From: Hexactinellida sp. DTS-2022
Lineage: Eukaryota > Porifera > Hexactinellida
DNA: 64,000 nt
Reading direction: 5' to 3'
NCBI GenBank assembly: GCA_028753945.1
Contig: JAPNXP010000007.1
Coordinates: 744,001-808,000, forward strand
The position numbers and the translations under genes are program-made. Under the pieces are notes generated by a model that did no database searches, was not told the DNA's origin, and saw only the letters and a list, made by a program, of their open reading frames with translations. How positions within the stretch are numbered: position 1 is the stretch's first letter; each line of letters begins with the position of its first letter. Below, piece by piece: positions 44,503 to 56,700 of the stretch.

Positions 44503-45288
44503 CATGGCCTACTTAATATACGGCTATATATGTCGCGAGAAGGCCATAAAACAAGAGGCCAGTTTCTAATTTTAATTCTAGGATAAACTATACCTCCTAT
44601 TCTTGTTATTTGGGTTGTATATGGGGTAATCAACCATTGCGAGTCCATTAGAACCACTTTTGAGAATCTCAGATTTGTGGTTAAGCTATTTAGGCGCCAT
44701 TTAATGATGACACCACAAATATACAAAAAAATTCGAGTCTAAAGAACTACAACAAAATGAAAATAATTTGCTAATATACTTAGAATACATTTTCCGAATA
44801 TATAATGAGAATGATATATATAAACCAGCAATTATATACGTTTTATGGACGAAAATATTAAGTTGTAATTCGGAATTTCGGATAATACTTGTATTTTAGC
44901 ATGTGGTTGCTTTATAATTTTAAAAAAAATTATAATGTCGCCATTTTGTGATTTAGAAGCCTTTGGGGTATGAAATATATCCCTATTTTAGTATTCCTAT
45001 TATAAAATTATTAGAAAGTAGGAAGTAACGGAAATTTATGATATTTGAATTTTTTAATTTTACCAAAAATTGTTACCGTCATCATTAAAAAGCGCCTAAA
45101 TAGCTTAACCACAAATCTGAGATTCTCAAAAGTGATTATAATGGACTCGCAATGGTTGATTACCCCATATACAAGCCAAATAACAACAATAGGAGGCATA
45201 GTTTATCCTAGAATTAAAATTAAAATTGGCCTCTTTGTCTTATGGCCTTCTCGGCGACATATATAGCCGTATATTAAGTAGACCATGG
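44503..45288. mobile_element. 786 bp foldback element, arms about 215 bp, flanks TCGGTT
   Basis: The left arm starts CATGGCCTACTTAATATACG. The right arm ends CGTATATTAAGTAGACCATGG (partly quoted) and is its inverse, including 'gccataaaacaagaggcc' versus 'ggcctctttgtcttatggc' and a conserved stretch on 'ataggaggcatagtttatcc'. TCGGTT lies on each side. Reading frames in opposite orientation (44502-44726 and 45045-45266) are the two arms, not genes. Confidence 0.75.
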
Positions 45289-45688
45289 TCGGTTATAAGA
45301 ACATGACGGTTATAAGCACATTACCTGCAGTTTCCGACTATGTGCTTATAAACGGCATCCACTGTATACAAAGGAAAGGAATCAAATACTATTAAATTTA
45401 TGTTTAGATTACGATAATCGCGATACCTTGGTTTATTTGAAAGGAATCACCCATAACTTAAAAATTTAAATATACACTATATTATTACTACAATCAATAG
45501 ATTCAATATCATATCATTCATAGGTTTATTACCTAATAAATAATCAAAATTAATTTGACATTCGTCTCAAATTTTAAGCAACGAACTTTCCGGCGACGAA
45601 AATTCCGCCAATTGTTTTCAGTCCCTTTCAAAAAGTATTTTATTATCACATTATTATCACAAACTATTCGTATATCCCATTGCATAGA

Positions 45689-47324
45689 ATGAGTGCATTG
45701 GCGGTAGATTCCGAAGAAATAGATACATTAGTATACAAGCGATCAGATGGGAAGTTCAGAGGGTGGAAAACAGAGTTGTTAGTGGAACAGCTGATAACCA
45801 AATTGGAGGAGAGATTCCTACTCTGCAGCTATTGCGAGGCTTTAATGAGAGATGCCTGTCTCCTTGAGGAGGAAGGAAAACAGGTATTGAGGTGTATTAC
45901 ATGCATTCCTGAGGGCGTAACCTGGCAACCAGCTCTAATGAGTAGAGACTCAGTCAATGAGAAACTTGTTAGTAGTTATTGTTAAAATAGTTAATTCTTG
46001 TTTGTTGTATTATTTTCACTTGCTACTTATGCCACGTAACACCTCTATAAATGGATCTTGAGACCTTGAGGTGGTGATGACATCGCTAAAAAATGCGTTT
46101 TTACAATTTTGTCTATTATATATTTCAATGGGTTGGCTGGCTATCAATAAACCACCAAAGGAACATGCGTCGGCACAGGCTGCAATTTTGGATTTTTGTT
46201 TTTTAATTTTTTTGTTTTTTTGTTTTTAAAATGTTTGTTTGATTACTTGCTTGTTTGTTTGTGTGTTTATGAGTGTGTTTATTTAGATCCGGTGTCCGTT
46301 GAGTGAGAGAGGGTGCGAGTGGGGCGACACGGTAAGTAGAGCGATACAACACATGAGTGAATGCGGTTTCGTTTGTGTGCTGTGTCCGCTTGAGTGTGTC
46401 GAGTCGGAGGGAGAGAGAAGTGGCAAAGTGGTGCGAGTGGAGAGGAGACGAGTGGCGGAGCACGAGAGGGAGTATTGTCCGCACAGGGTTCTTAGGTGTG
46501 AGTTCTGTGACCGATCGGTAATGGCCTGTGAGATGAATCTCCATACGGGAGAGTGCGAGGGTTTCCTGGTTGTGTGTCCGAATGGCTGCTCGGCAGCAGG
46601 GGGGACGGGCAGCAGACAAGCGAGGAGAGGAGACATGCCACTGCACTTAGCGGAGTGCCCTCTCCAGAGTGTGCAGTGTCCGTATTGGGAGCAGGGATGT
46701 GCGGAGGAGATGGAGAGGAGACAGCTGGAGATCCATGAGAGGGAATTTATGCACATTCATTTCAAACTGGCAATGAAGGAGTTAGGGAAAATAAAACAAT
46801 TCGAACAAATGCTAATTGAATCAAATGACAGAATAAAATTATTGGAAAAACAGAATGCGGAATTGAAAGAATGTGTATTTACTGGGGGATTGGATTGGAA
46901 GATTGACTTAATTAGACAGAAAATAGAAAAGAAAGGGAATACTTTCAGTGAGCCATTCTTTGTAGGACTGTACATGTGTCAGTGCTACATTGTGTGGAAC
47001 CGTAATAATGCCGGCAACGTAGGTTGTTTTATTTGTATTATGAAAGGGCAATATGATGATAAACTGAAATGGCCTTTCTTGTACAAAATTAAATTTGTTC
47101 TATTCATTCAGAATACAAATCAAGAAGATTATACGCAGTCTGGTGGCACAACAAATCATTGTCTAGAGAAATTTCCTCACTGCTTTCAGAGACCAACAAA
47201 TATATGTAATGATGGGTTTGGAATTCCTTCATTTATCACAAATGCTGAATTATTAAGCGAGAAATATTGCAGAGACGATTCCATTAATCTTCAAATAACT
47301 GTGGAACAGTTGCCTTCCTTCTAA
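45689..47324 (+). CDS. TRAF-family protein, copy 12 (last of the array)
   Basis: Join 45689-45967 and 46287-47324, 438 residues, 319 bp short-type intron. Exon A has GKFRGWK for GKYRGWK. The coiled-coil/MATH junction lost residues (AELKECVFTGGLDWKIDLIR, where siblings have ETIFTHVFTGGLEW). The MATH core is the most divergent of the array: NNAGNVGCFICIMKG, FLYKIKFVLFIQNTNQEDYT, SGGTTNHCLEKFPHCF, NICNDGFGIPSFITNAELLS. All zinc-finger ligands are conserved. No further TRAF copy follows; VPS53 starts 450 bp downstream. Confidence 0.85.
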
Positions 47325-47468
47325 GTTTGCTTTTTCGGATTTTATATTATTTGTGTTTGTTTGTCTAGAATTGGTTCATGAATAATTCCATATTTACAAA
47401 TTTTATATTAATTTTATTGTTGTAACAAGAGTGAATAAACAAATTTATTAATAATTCTACATAAATTA

Positions 47469-47663
47469 AGTGGAACCTCGTTATTACGAACACGGTTGAA
47501 TCGGGTTGATACGATATTCCGGTTAATACGAATACTATTTCAGTGCACTTCAAAGTGTTTTCAATACAAATGATATTGGTTTATAATTTGGTTGATACTA
47601 ATTCCGGGTAAGGCGGACACATTTTACGATCCCATGGTGTTCGTACTAACGAGTTCCTACAGT
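47469..47663. mobile_element. CAGTAGAACCTCGTTA-family MITE, full copy between TRAF 12 and VPS53
   Basis: AGTGGAACCTCGTTATTACG at the left and CGTACTAACGAGTTCCTACAGT at the right (partly quoted). The left half, 'gaacacggttgatacgaa...ctatttcagtccccttc', also occurs, without a right half, between every TRAF stop codon and the next exon A or spacer element. Confidence 0.7.
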
Positions 47664-47770
47664 GATTAGATTTTAAGAACATTCATTGTTAATTTGTTAT
47701 TATTATTTTTACTTGCTTTTTAAGTTCGCGCATTAATTAATTGACCTTAAAAACTTATAACTTCAGTAGA

Positions 47771-50700
47771 ATGAGTAGTGAGATGAATGACGCTAATATA
47801 GAACTGTTGTTCGGAGAGGAACAAGACGATCTCAAGCTGGAAGAGATGCTGAAGTTCCCAGAAGAAGTAGAGATTGCGTTAGAAAAGGTTCGTTAATATT
47901 TGTAATTTGAGGAAATATAATGTACCGTATTTCCTTGAATAGTAGCCCCCCCTCGAATAATCGCCCCCCTTGAATAATCGCCCCCCCCCAAATAGGTCCT
48001 AATTATTTTTTGACACCGCCTAGAATACCCGTTGATATCAAATAATCGCCTCCCTACAATTATTGACTCTCTCAAATGATTATATTCCACAAATATTCGC
48101 CATTCTCGAAAATCATAACATTTTCTTGGGCCTAAATGGGGCTTGAAATCAATAATCGCCCCGGCTACTATTCAAGGCAATACGGTATATAATAGACAAT
48201 CTGAGTATAGAGTAACTCCGGTTAATAGATTTCTCCGCTTAATAGAGCCACCGGTTAAATAGATTTCTCCGCTTATTGGGGTCAAAATTTCACAGGATTT
48301 ATAGGATGGAATTGTAGTTTGACTCAAAATATTTTCGGTTAATAGATTTCTCCGCTTAATTTGGTCAAACTACCCTCGAACAAAGTGACCCTATTAAGCG
48401 GAGTCGACTGTAATTCTATTCGCATATTAATATAAACTGAGTTTACCTAATACAGGTAGACTGTCGTTAATTCAACCACGGATAAGGTGAGTATTTGTTA
48501 GTTAATTAAGAGTACAATTTAAGTGACTCCGTTTGTTACGAATTTCCTCATCATACGAACAAATTTATAAGGTATTAACGAGAATCTACTCTAGTAGTAT
48601 CCAATTTCGTATTATTTAACAAAGGATCCTAAATTTAAAAGACTTGAATACTTATTTAATTTATGAACACCACTATTTCTAACTTCTAATTAACTATTTC
48701 TTACACAACCATAAAGCGGAGTATAACTCCGATAATAATATCAAATAAAGCAGTTTATGCTATACCATGGCCAGTTCTCAGGAATCTTATTACGATACAG
48801 AAGATATAATAGTGGATGTTAATTCCCAAGTATCGGTTCACACTATTATTTCTACAAACTCACAAACTGAACATATCTCACTCGATTCTTTTGAAATCCA
48901 AGATTTTGATTCCAACGCACGCAAAAGAAAGCATCCTATTCAACCAATAGAAACATCGCAATTAGAGTCACCTAAACGGAAATCTGACATTTCAGGTGAC
49001 TTGGAATCTAACTGTTGTTCCATTTGTTATGAACCATGGACAAGCACGGGTTTACACAGATTGGTGTCATTAAAATGCGGGCATTTATTCGGTGACAATT
49101 GTATTGATAAATGGCTTCGTCAGAACAATAATAGTAACGAAAGGAAATGTCCACAATGTAAGATGCTTGTTTCATTCAAGGATATTCGGCCTATTTACGC
49201 TTCTAAGCTAATTGCTGTTGATAATTCAGAATTACAGAATGCATTGAAAAAACTTGACAGTGAAAAGGCTGTCTCTATTCAAGCCAAAAAGTCTGAGACT
49301 AATATGGCGCTCAAATATCAGCTGACTCGAGCCGAGTGCGAGCGTTTAAAAACGCAAGTTTTGCAGTTAGAAATAAAATTACAAAATGCTATCAAAAACA
49401 AAAATGACCCTGTCGATAGCAACGAATTTATGGAAATGGTATGTTCTGACGAAATATCAAAACCAGAAATGTTTGTACAGAAAGTCAAAGATCTTTTGCT
49501 TGCATCAGCAGGTGGATGTAGAATTTTAGAAATAAATCCATCTCTCGGAATGATACTGGTTTCACGACCATCCACTGTACATCTATTTCGCGGTTATGGG
49601 CTTGTTAAAATCAGCTGTAGAGATTTGAAGGAATACCAATTTGTCCCTATACACAGTAATGTTATACGTGACCTGAAATTCTGTCCTAATAAAGACGATT
49701 TATTACTGAGCGTCTCAACTGATAAAACCGCGAAATTAACCAATATTACTTCAAACTCAAACGTGACAAGTTTCGTGTTACCAGCCCAATCCTGGGCTTG
49801 TTGCTGGGACAGTGATGATGCTAATTATTTCTATGCAGCCTTGAATAATGGCAAAATAGAGCAGTTTGATATTCGGAACACAAACAGTTGTGTATTCAGT
49901 TTATTCTGTGGAATTTCAAAGCCTATTACATCGATCAGCTGTGTTCCCTCGAATTCTATTGGAGGAATGTTGGTTGCTACAATTAGCGGTTGTAGTTTCG
50001 TTGAGAAAAATGATATCAGTAATTTCACACCTACGATTTTACCGGATTTGAGTGGGAATTGCACTAGCATTACTTATGATCCTGTAAATGCGAAATTTCT
50101 CGCTTCTTTCCGTCCTACGCTTACGATGCCAATGACAAGACATGCTGTGTGTGAAATTTCGCGATGTCCCTCTTCTGCACAGAATGAAGCACCTTTCATA
50201 ACTTCGACACAACTCAACCAATTCACAGGTGGCTCCAGCCAAACGACACTTTCTAGATCTCATATTTTCACACCTTTTTCGCGGCAATCTGAAATGTGTC
50301 TCGCTTTTGGTGACGAATCATCGCGATCTCTCGAAATATGTAACACTTTTACCTCGAAAAAACTAACTTGTTATACCAGTAGTAAACCTGTTGTCGACGT
50401 CAAATCTTATTTGAATTTTGTAACTGCGCTAACTGAAGACAAATTGTTTATTTATGAATTGAAATAAATACCAATTGAACTAATGTGTTGCTATGAAACT
50501 AACTATTTATTCATTATTTGACGTTACTACGAGGAGAAATAAATCAAATTTATATTTGTGTTTATTATTATTATCTCCCAAATGTTAGTTAATTTATTTA
50601 TAATGGCAGCTAGGAAATTTCAATAGCATTTTATCTGTAGATATTTCCAATACTTTGGTGAGGTTGAATTATATAAGAGGGCCATTCAAATGGTAAACTT

Positions 50701-53700
50701 AGTGCTATACAATGTGTGACAGTTTGACAAATCATCCTTTTATATTACAAATGGTCATGAAAGCGTGACATAGGATGAGAGGTATATTTACAGTGAACTC
50801 CCGTTATAACCAAGTCGGATAACGAAACGAAGATTTTGCATTAATTATTATCCGCTTATAATGAATACCCGGATATAACGAAGGGATTACAGGTCCCAAG
50901 CACTTCTATATTACGAGAGTTGACTGTAATTCGTTACATAACGTGTCTAACCATTTCACAGTATACTGTATTTCATATTTTCGTATCCATATGGCTTATG
51001 TAAAATCGAGTTTTATTTCTAAATAAAATACTTCCGAAATATCAATTTTTAACTTTTAATAAAATAAATGCAATTACATGCTAATTGACTACAAACAAAC
51101 ATAACTAGTTACAAACTATCCTTATTAGTATTGAGTTTGATAGAACACTTTTTTACACTCAATTGCTAAATCCTCTCTTCTATTATTCCTCCATTTTTCC
51201 ACTGTTATACTCAGTGCTTCTTTAAATCCACTCTTGTCCTCTCGACTTAAAGTATCCCAGAGTTTATCGAAAATGTCCTGAAAGAATTGAGGTTCAACGA
51301 TTATATTGAATGCATCTAACTGAAATTGTTTCTCAAAATGTATCATATGTTTGTTTCTATGCGATTTTTTATCCGAATCCGGCCGAAATTTCGTTTCATG
51401 TAGTTCTTCTGTGTCCGGCTTTATTCGCTTCCCAGTCAAACAGTGCACTCCATCTTGTTGACATTTTTCACATAAACTCGACAAATGCGGTTTTTTCATC
51501 AATAAGTTGTCACTATGTGATTCTAAATGGTACACTTTAAATGGCCATTCGTATATTTCACATTTTTTGCATTCTTGTTGATACCCCTGCCATGCATAAC
51601 CTGAGTGCCATTGTTGGCGACAACTTTTGCACTTAAAATGACCAAAAAAACGTTTTGACTCATCATCTTCTGTTAGGTTTTCCTTTTCCAAATATCCAGT
51701 TAAGATTTCTATACCTCCTGACAGTCTATAGAATATCGGTATATTCACAGGTTCTTTTGATTTTCGCTTTTTCTTGCTACCACTTGCGTATCTGTTTGCC
51801 ATTCTGATAATGCCTAAAGTGTGATTTGAGTCAAGTAGACTTTCTTTTATTGAGAAATATAAGCCTACTATGCATTTGTTTTGATGTCATAATAGTGTTC
51901 ATAAAAATAGCATTTCTAAGTACGTAACTATTTAGATTATTTTCAAATAATATTGTCTCGTGACAAAGATGAAATCATATCATATAAAAATGTTGGCCCA
52001 TAGGAATTCACAATTTATCAGCGGCCGTATTTCACTAAGAACTTAAGATCGGTCTTAGTGCTTTTAAGTCTTAAGTTCGATCTTAAGTCGTATTTACTAA
52101 GATTTAAGTTCGATCTTATAAGTATTGTATTTGATTCGATTTTCACTAATTACTTCATAAACGTTGTTCAAACTTACTTCTATCGAACATTTAATCTACC
52201 TTGATTGATATTTGATATTAGCTATGGCTTACAGGAGTGGGGAATCATTTCCTAATAATTTGACATTAATTGCCTCAACTGTTGCTCAATAAGAAAAATG
52301 AAGAAATATATATTTTTAATAGATCAATAATAAATAAACACTTACTAAATTATACATTAGTTTTGTATTTAATTTGGATAATGCTCTATTCTAATCATAT
52401 TTACCTTAACGATATATTTAAGTTCGCTCTTAAGACTTAAGATTGATCTTAGTACTTAATATCTTAGTGAATATTTGTAGCAAAGTCTTGAATTCTGGTG
52501 TAACGTATTATACGCAGTAGATCCTCCTTAGTAGGAACACGGGTAATACGAACACTATTTCAGTCCCCTTCAAAGCCTTTTCAATGCAAATTATGTTGGT
52601 TAATACGAATTCCGGATAAGGCGGACGCATTTTGACGGTGTTGTTCATACTGACGAGGTTCTACTGCAAATGTACATTTTCGATATACCGTGAACTCACG
52701 TTATACTATAAGCAGTGTATTATACTTATACAGCCATTTGTAAATACGCTCCTAATCCAGGTCTGATCCATTTTCATTCGCCTAAAACACAATTATTGTT
52801 ACGGTATAGGAGAAGATTCCAATTTTTCGCGCTCCTAATTATTTTTTCCCCTAAATCATACTCCAAAAGGAGCGTTTCGCGCTCCTGGATAGTTCCTTGG
52901 GTGTATAGTATAGTCAACTCTCGTTATAACGAGAGTTCTCTTAATATGTTATGTATAATACTGCTTAACACGCTTATTTTACAACTGGGTTATTCAGTTT
53001 ATACTTATCCAACGATCATCAGCATTCTATACAATTTCATTTCTGTTGAGCAAATACTATTGGTGCATATAACTAGGGAATTATAACGGTAACATGGGTT
53101 ATTGTACAGTAGAATTATTCTAATGCTTATTAGCTAACAGACTATGTATGTTGAGTAATTAGTAATTGGTTCTACGCAAGTTTTCTTACATTTCTCTTAT
53201 TTAATTGAATTAATTAATAGCAATCTTGTTAATACAGCAAATCAGATTGAAATTGCTAACTGTTATGTTTGTATTTTGGAAAACGAACAGTATTATTGTG
53301 TCTACTTTCAATATAATTACAGAAAGACTGTAATACATCAATACATTACGTATCAATAAGATTGTCTACATAAGCATAGCTGTGCCATATATTGAATTAC
53401 CCAATTAACCTCAGAAATTATATCTAAATACAGTAGACCCTCATTAATTAATCGTGCCAATGACATAAAATTGTTCGAATAAAGAATACCCTATCCTATT
53501 ACGTATATTTGAGTGTACTTTAATTAATACAGTATTATTGATTAAGTTCCTACATACCCTCGCTAAATACGAACCATATGTACTCATAAAAAAATATAAT
53601 GATAAGAAAGCCAATAATAATATATACAGTTACTATGAAATATTCAAAAATTTGATATCTGCCAACCAATTAACGTGAGTCTACTATAATTCCTAATTAT

Positions 53701-56700
53701 AGTAGAACCTCGTTAGTACGAACACCAGGGGACCTTCAAAATGTGTTCGCCTTATCCGAAATTCATATTAACCGGTGTAATTTGACTGAAAGTTTTGAAG
53801 GGAGTTTTTAATAGTGTTCGTACTAACCGGAGTTTCGTAATAACTTGTCACGTTAGGTAATTTGTAATTTTGTACTCCATTTGTCCATTTGTAATAATTT
53901 TGATTATGAAACTTTTTATTCTGTAGTTATTCCCAGATATGGATCCTATGTGTGCCAGAAATTTTAATGTAACTGATTTTATTAACAACGAATTCCCAAC
54001 TGAACAGGTTGGTATTATTGCTGTATTATTTGTATTTCAATTATAATCGAATTTTTAACTGATTCCATATTTCTTATAAATCTAGTCCCTCGCTAATATC
54101 GATGATTTTATGAGTCGAATGAAGCTTGAAATCAGGTAAGCTTAAACCCTGGGAATTCTACACAATTTTTATACTGTAAATTGAGGTTATAATATACATT
54201 ATTTGTAATAATAATACGTATTAGCAAATAACTTATTTTCACTCAATATTTATATACAAAATAGTCATTTTCATTGTGCCAAAATCTCCAGGAATTAAAG
54301 AATTCAATATCTCATCTAAGATAACAGAAACAGCTTAATCCGTTTTTAGATGTATTTCTGAGTAAATCTGCTCTAATATTCTGATAAACCCGGAAAAAAA
54401 ACCTTGAAAATTAAATTTTCATTATTATGATATAATATACAGTAGAACCTCGTTAATACGAACACGGTTAGTACGAATTTCCGGATAAGACGAACAAACA
54501 GTTCCACAAAATCAGGTCCCTACAATGGCTATTCAATGGGTATTACTCCGGTTAATACGAACTCCGGATAAAGCGAACAAATTTTTACCGTCTGTTGGTG
54601 TTCGTATTAACGAGGTTATAATAGATCATAAACTGAACTCTAACTATACTCTGCACTGATTAGGAATCTTGATAAAGAGATACGGGAGATTGTACATGGA
54701 GAGGCTGGAGTGGGATATGAAGGAGAAGTAGTCAGTTAATAATTATATTATTTATTTTTGTTTTTCTTATAGCAACATGGTTATATAATAGTCTAATAGT
54801 ATAATTTGTACTAAATATCCTGCTAAAAGACCTTGTTATTAACTACAGTAGAACCTCATTAGTAAGTACGAACACGGTTAATGCGAAATTCCGATTAGTA
54901 CGAACACTATTTCAGTCCCAACAAAGCCTTTTCCATACAAATGATATTGGTTATTACGAATTTCCAAATAAGGCGAACACATTTTGACGGTCCCCCGGTA
55001 TTCGTACTAACGAAGTTCTACTGTATACAATTTAGTTAATATATTATGACTGAAAATGCTCACTTTACTGTTATTAATTAATTCAGGCATTATCTAAAGC
55101 AAAAGATGCGATTAACCAATTATTTTCAAGAATTACAGATATTAAAGATAAAGCTGAAACTTCTGAGCAAATGGTTTGTTTGCAATTTTCATAGAAAATA
55201 CATTAATTCAAATTTAATTGTAATCTAATCCATTATACATTTTATATAATTTCCTAATAATGATCCTTGCTTTTCAGTTTTGCTATTATTGTTTGTACTA
55301 CAGTAAACTCTTATTATAACGAAGTGTTTGGGACCTGTAAATTCCTTCGTTATTTCTAGATATTCGTTATAAGCGGTTAATAATTAATGCATTTAGAGCT
55401 CTGGAGGAAAATTTCCATTTCATTAAAACAGTTATTTCGTTGTATCCGACTTCGTAATATCAGGAATTCGCATTGCTTTTAGTATGATTGTTGTACTGTT
55501 TTATAAGTGATAAATTATATTTATTTTGTCGTATTCCTTTCAATTTATTTGTGTATACGAACGTAAAACTACATCGTTTATATTTTCCGTAGTATTGTTG
55601 TTATTGTTTACATTTGTTTACTGGTACACTAGCAAATGTTGTTGTTGTTATTGTTTACATTTGTTTACATTTGTTTACTGGTATACTAGCAAATGTTGTT
55701 GTTGTTATTGTTTACATTTGTTTACTGGTACACTAGCAAATGTGTTGTTGTTATTGTTTACATTTGTTTACTGGTACACTAGCAAATGTGTTGTTGTTAT
55801 TGTTTACATTTGTTTACTGGTATACTTAGCAAATGTTGTTGTTGTTATTTATTATTTGCACAGGTTAAAGCTATCACCCGAGACATTAAGGAACTGGACA
55901 CTGCTAAAGATAACTTAACATTTTCTATAAAAACATTAGAGAATCTTTCTATGCTTGTTAGATCCATTGAAGATCTATCGTAAGTTAATATAGCGAATAT
56001 TTTTGTCTCAATTTTTAACTGCAAGTCAAAAATATGCAGTTTCTCCATTTCATAAATAAGATATTATATTCGCAATTTGTTAAATTGTTTGGAAAAAATA
56101 TTTATTTATTATATTATATAAATACAGTAAACTTTCGTTATAACGAAGTGCTTGGGACCTGTAAATTCCTTCGTTATATCCGGATATTCGTTATAAGCTG
56201 ATAATAATTTATGCATTTAGTGCTCTGGGGGAAAATCTCCATTTCGTTATATACGGATATAGTATAAAAATCCGGCTTCGCAAATGTGATTTTAGTTTGA
56301 AAAATGTCCTTACCTGTGTCCTATTATTTTATTAGAAAAGTGTGGCTGATTTATAAGTATTCCCAGAAATTGAGGGGGAAGGACACACTAACAATTTCTA
56401 TAAACTATTTTCCTATTTCATGCTTTTAAACTTAATTATTTACTAACAGATTAAATTGTATTCTATAAATAAAACATGAAACTTGCATATTACGATGTGA
56501 CATCAAGTTACGCCCTGCTTCAGTAATTTTTCTCTTACTGAAAGAGTCAGTTTTTAATTTCTGTTTAGAAAACAAACTAAAGTAGTGTTATTATTGAGTA
56601 ATACATGGTTTAAGTTTAATAACCAAATCATCATTATAATGCATGTACATACATATTCATAATGAAACACCATTTCTTAATTTATCTCTATAATTAAAGC

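Noticed and set aside
44502-45266. Two ~74-codon frames on opposite strands with similar sequence
   Set aside because: They are the two arms of the foldback element.
55526-55918. A 130-codon Cys/Phe/Tyr-rich frame that looks like a repeated membrane protein
   Set aside because: It is the translation of the intron 5 minisatellite running into VPS53 exon 6 in another frame.
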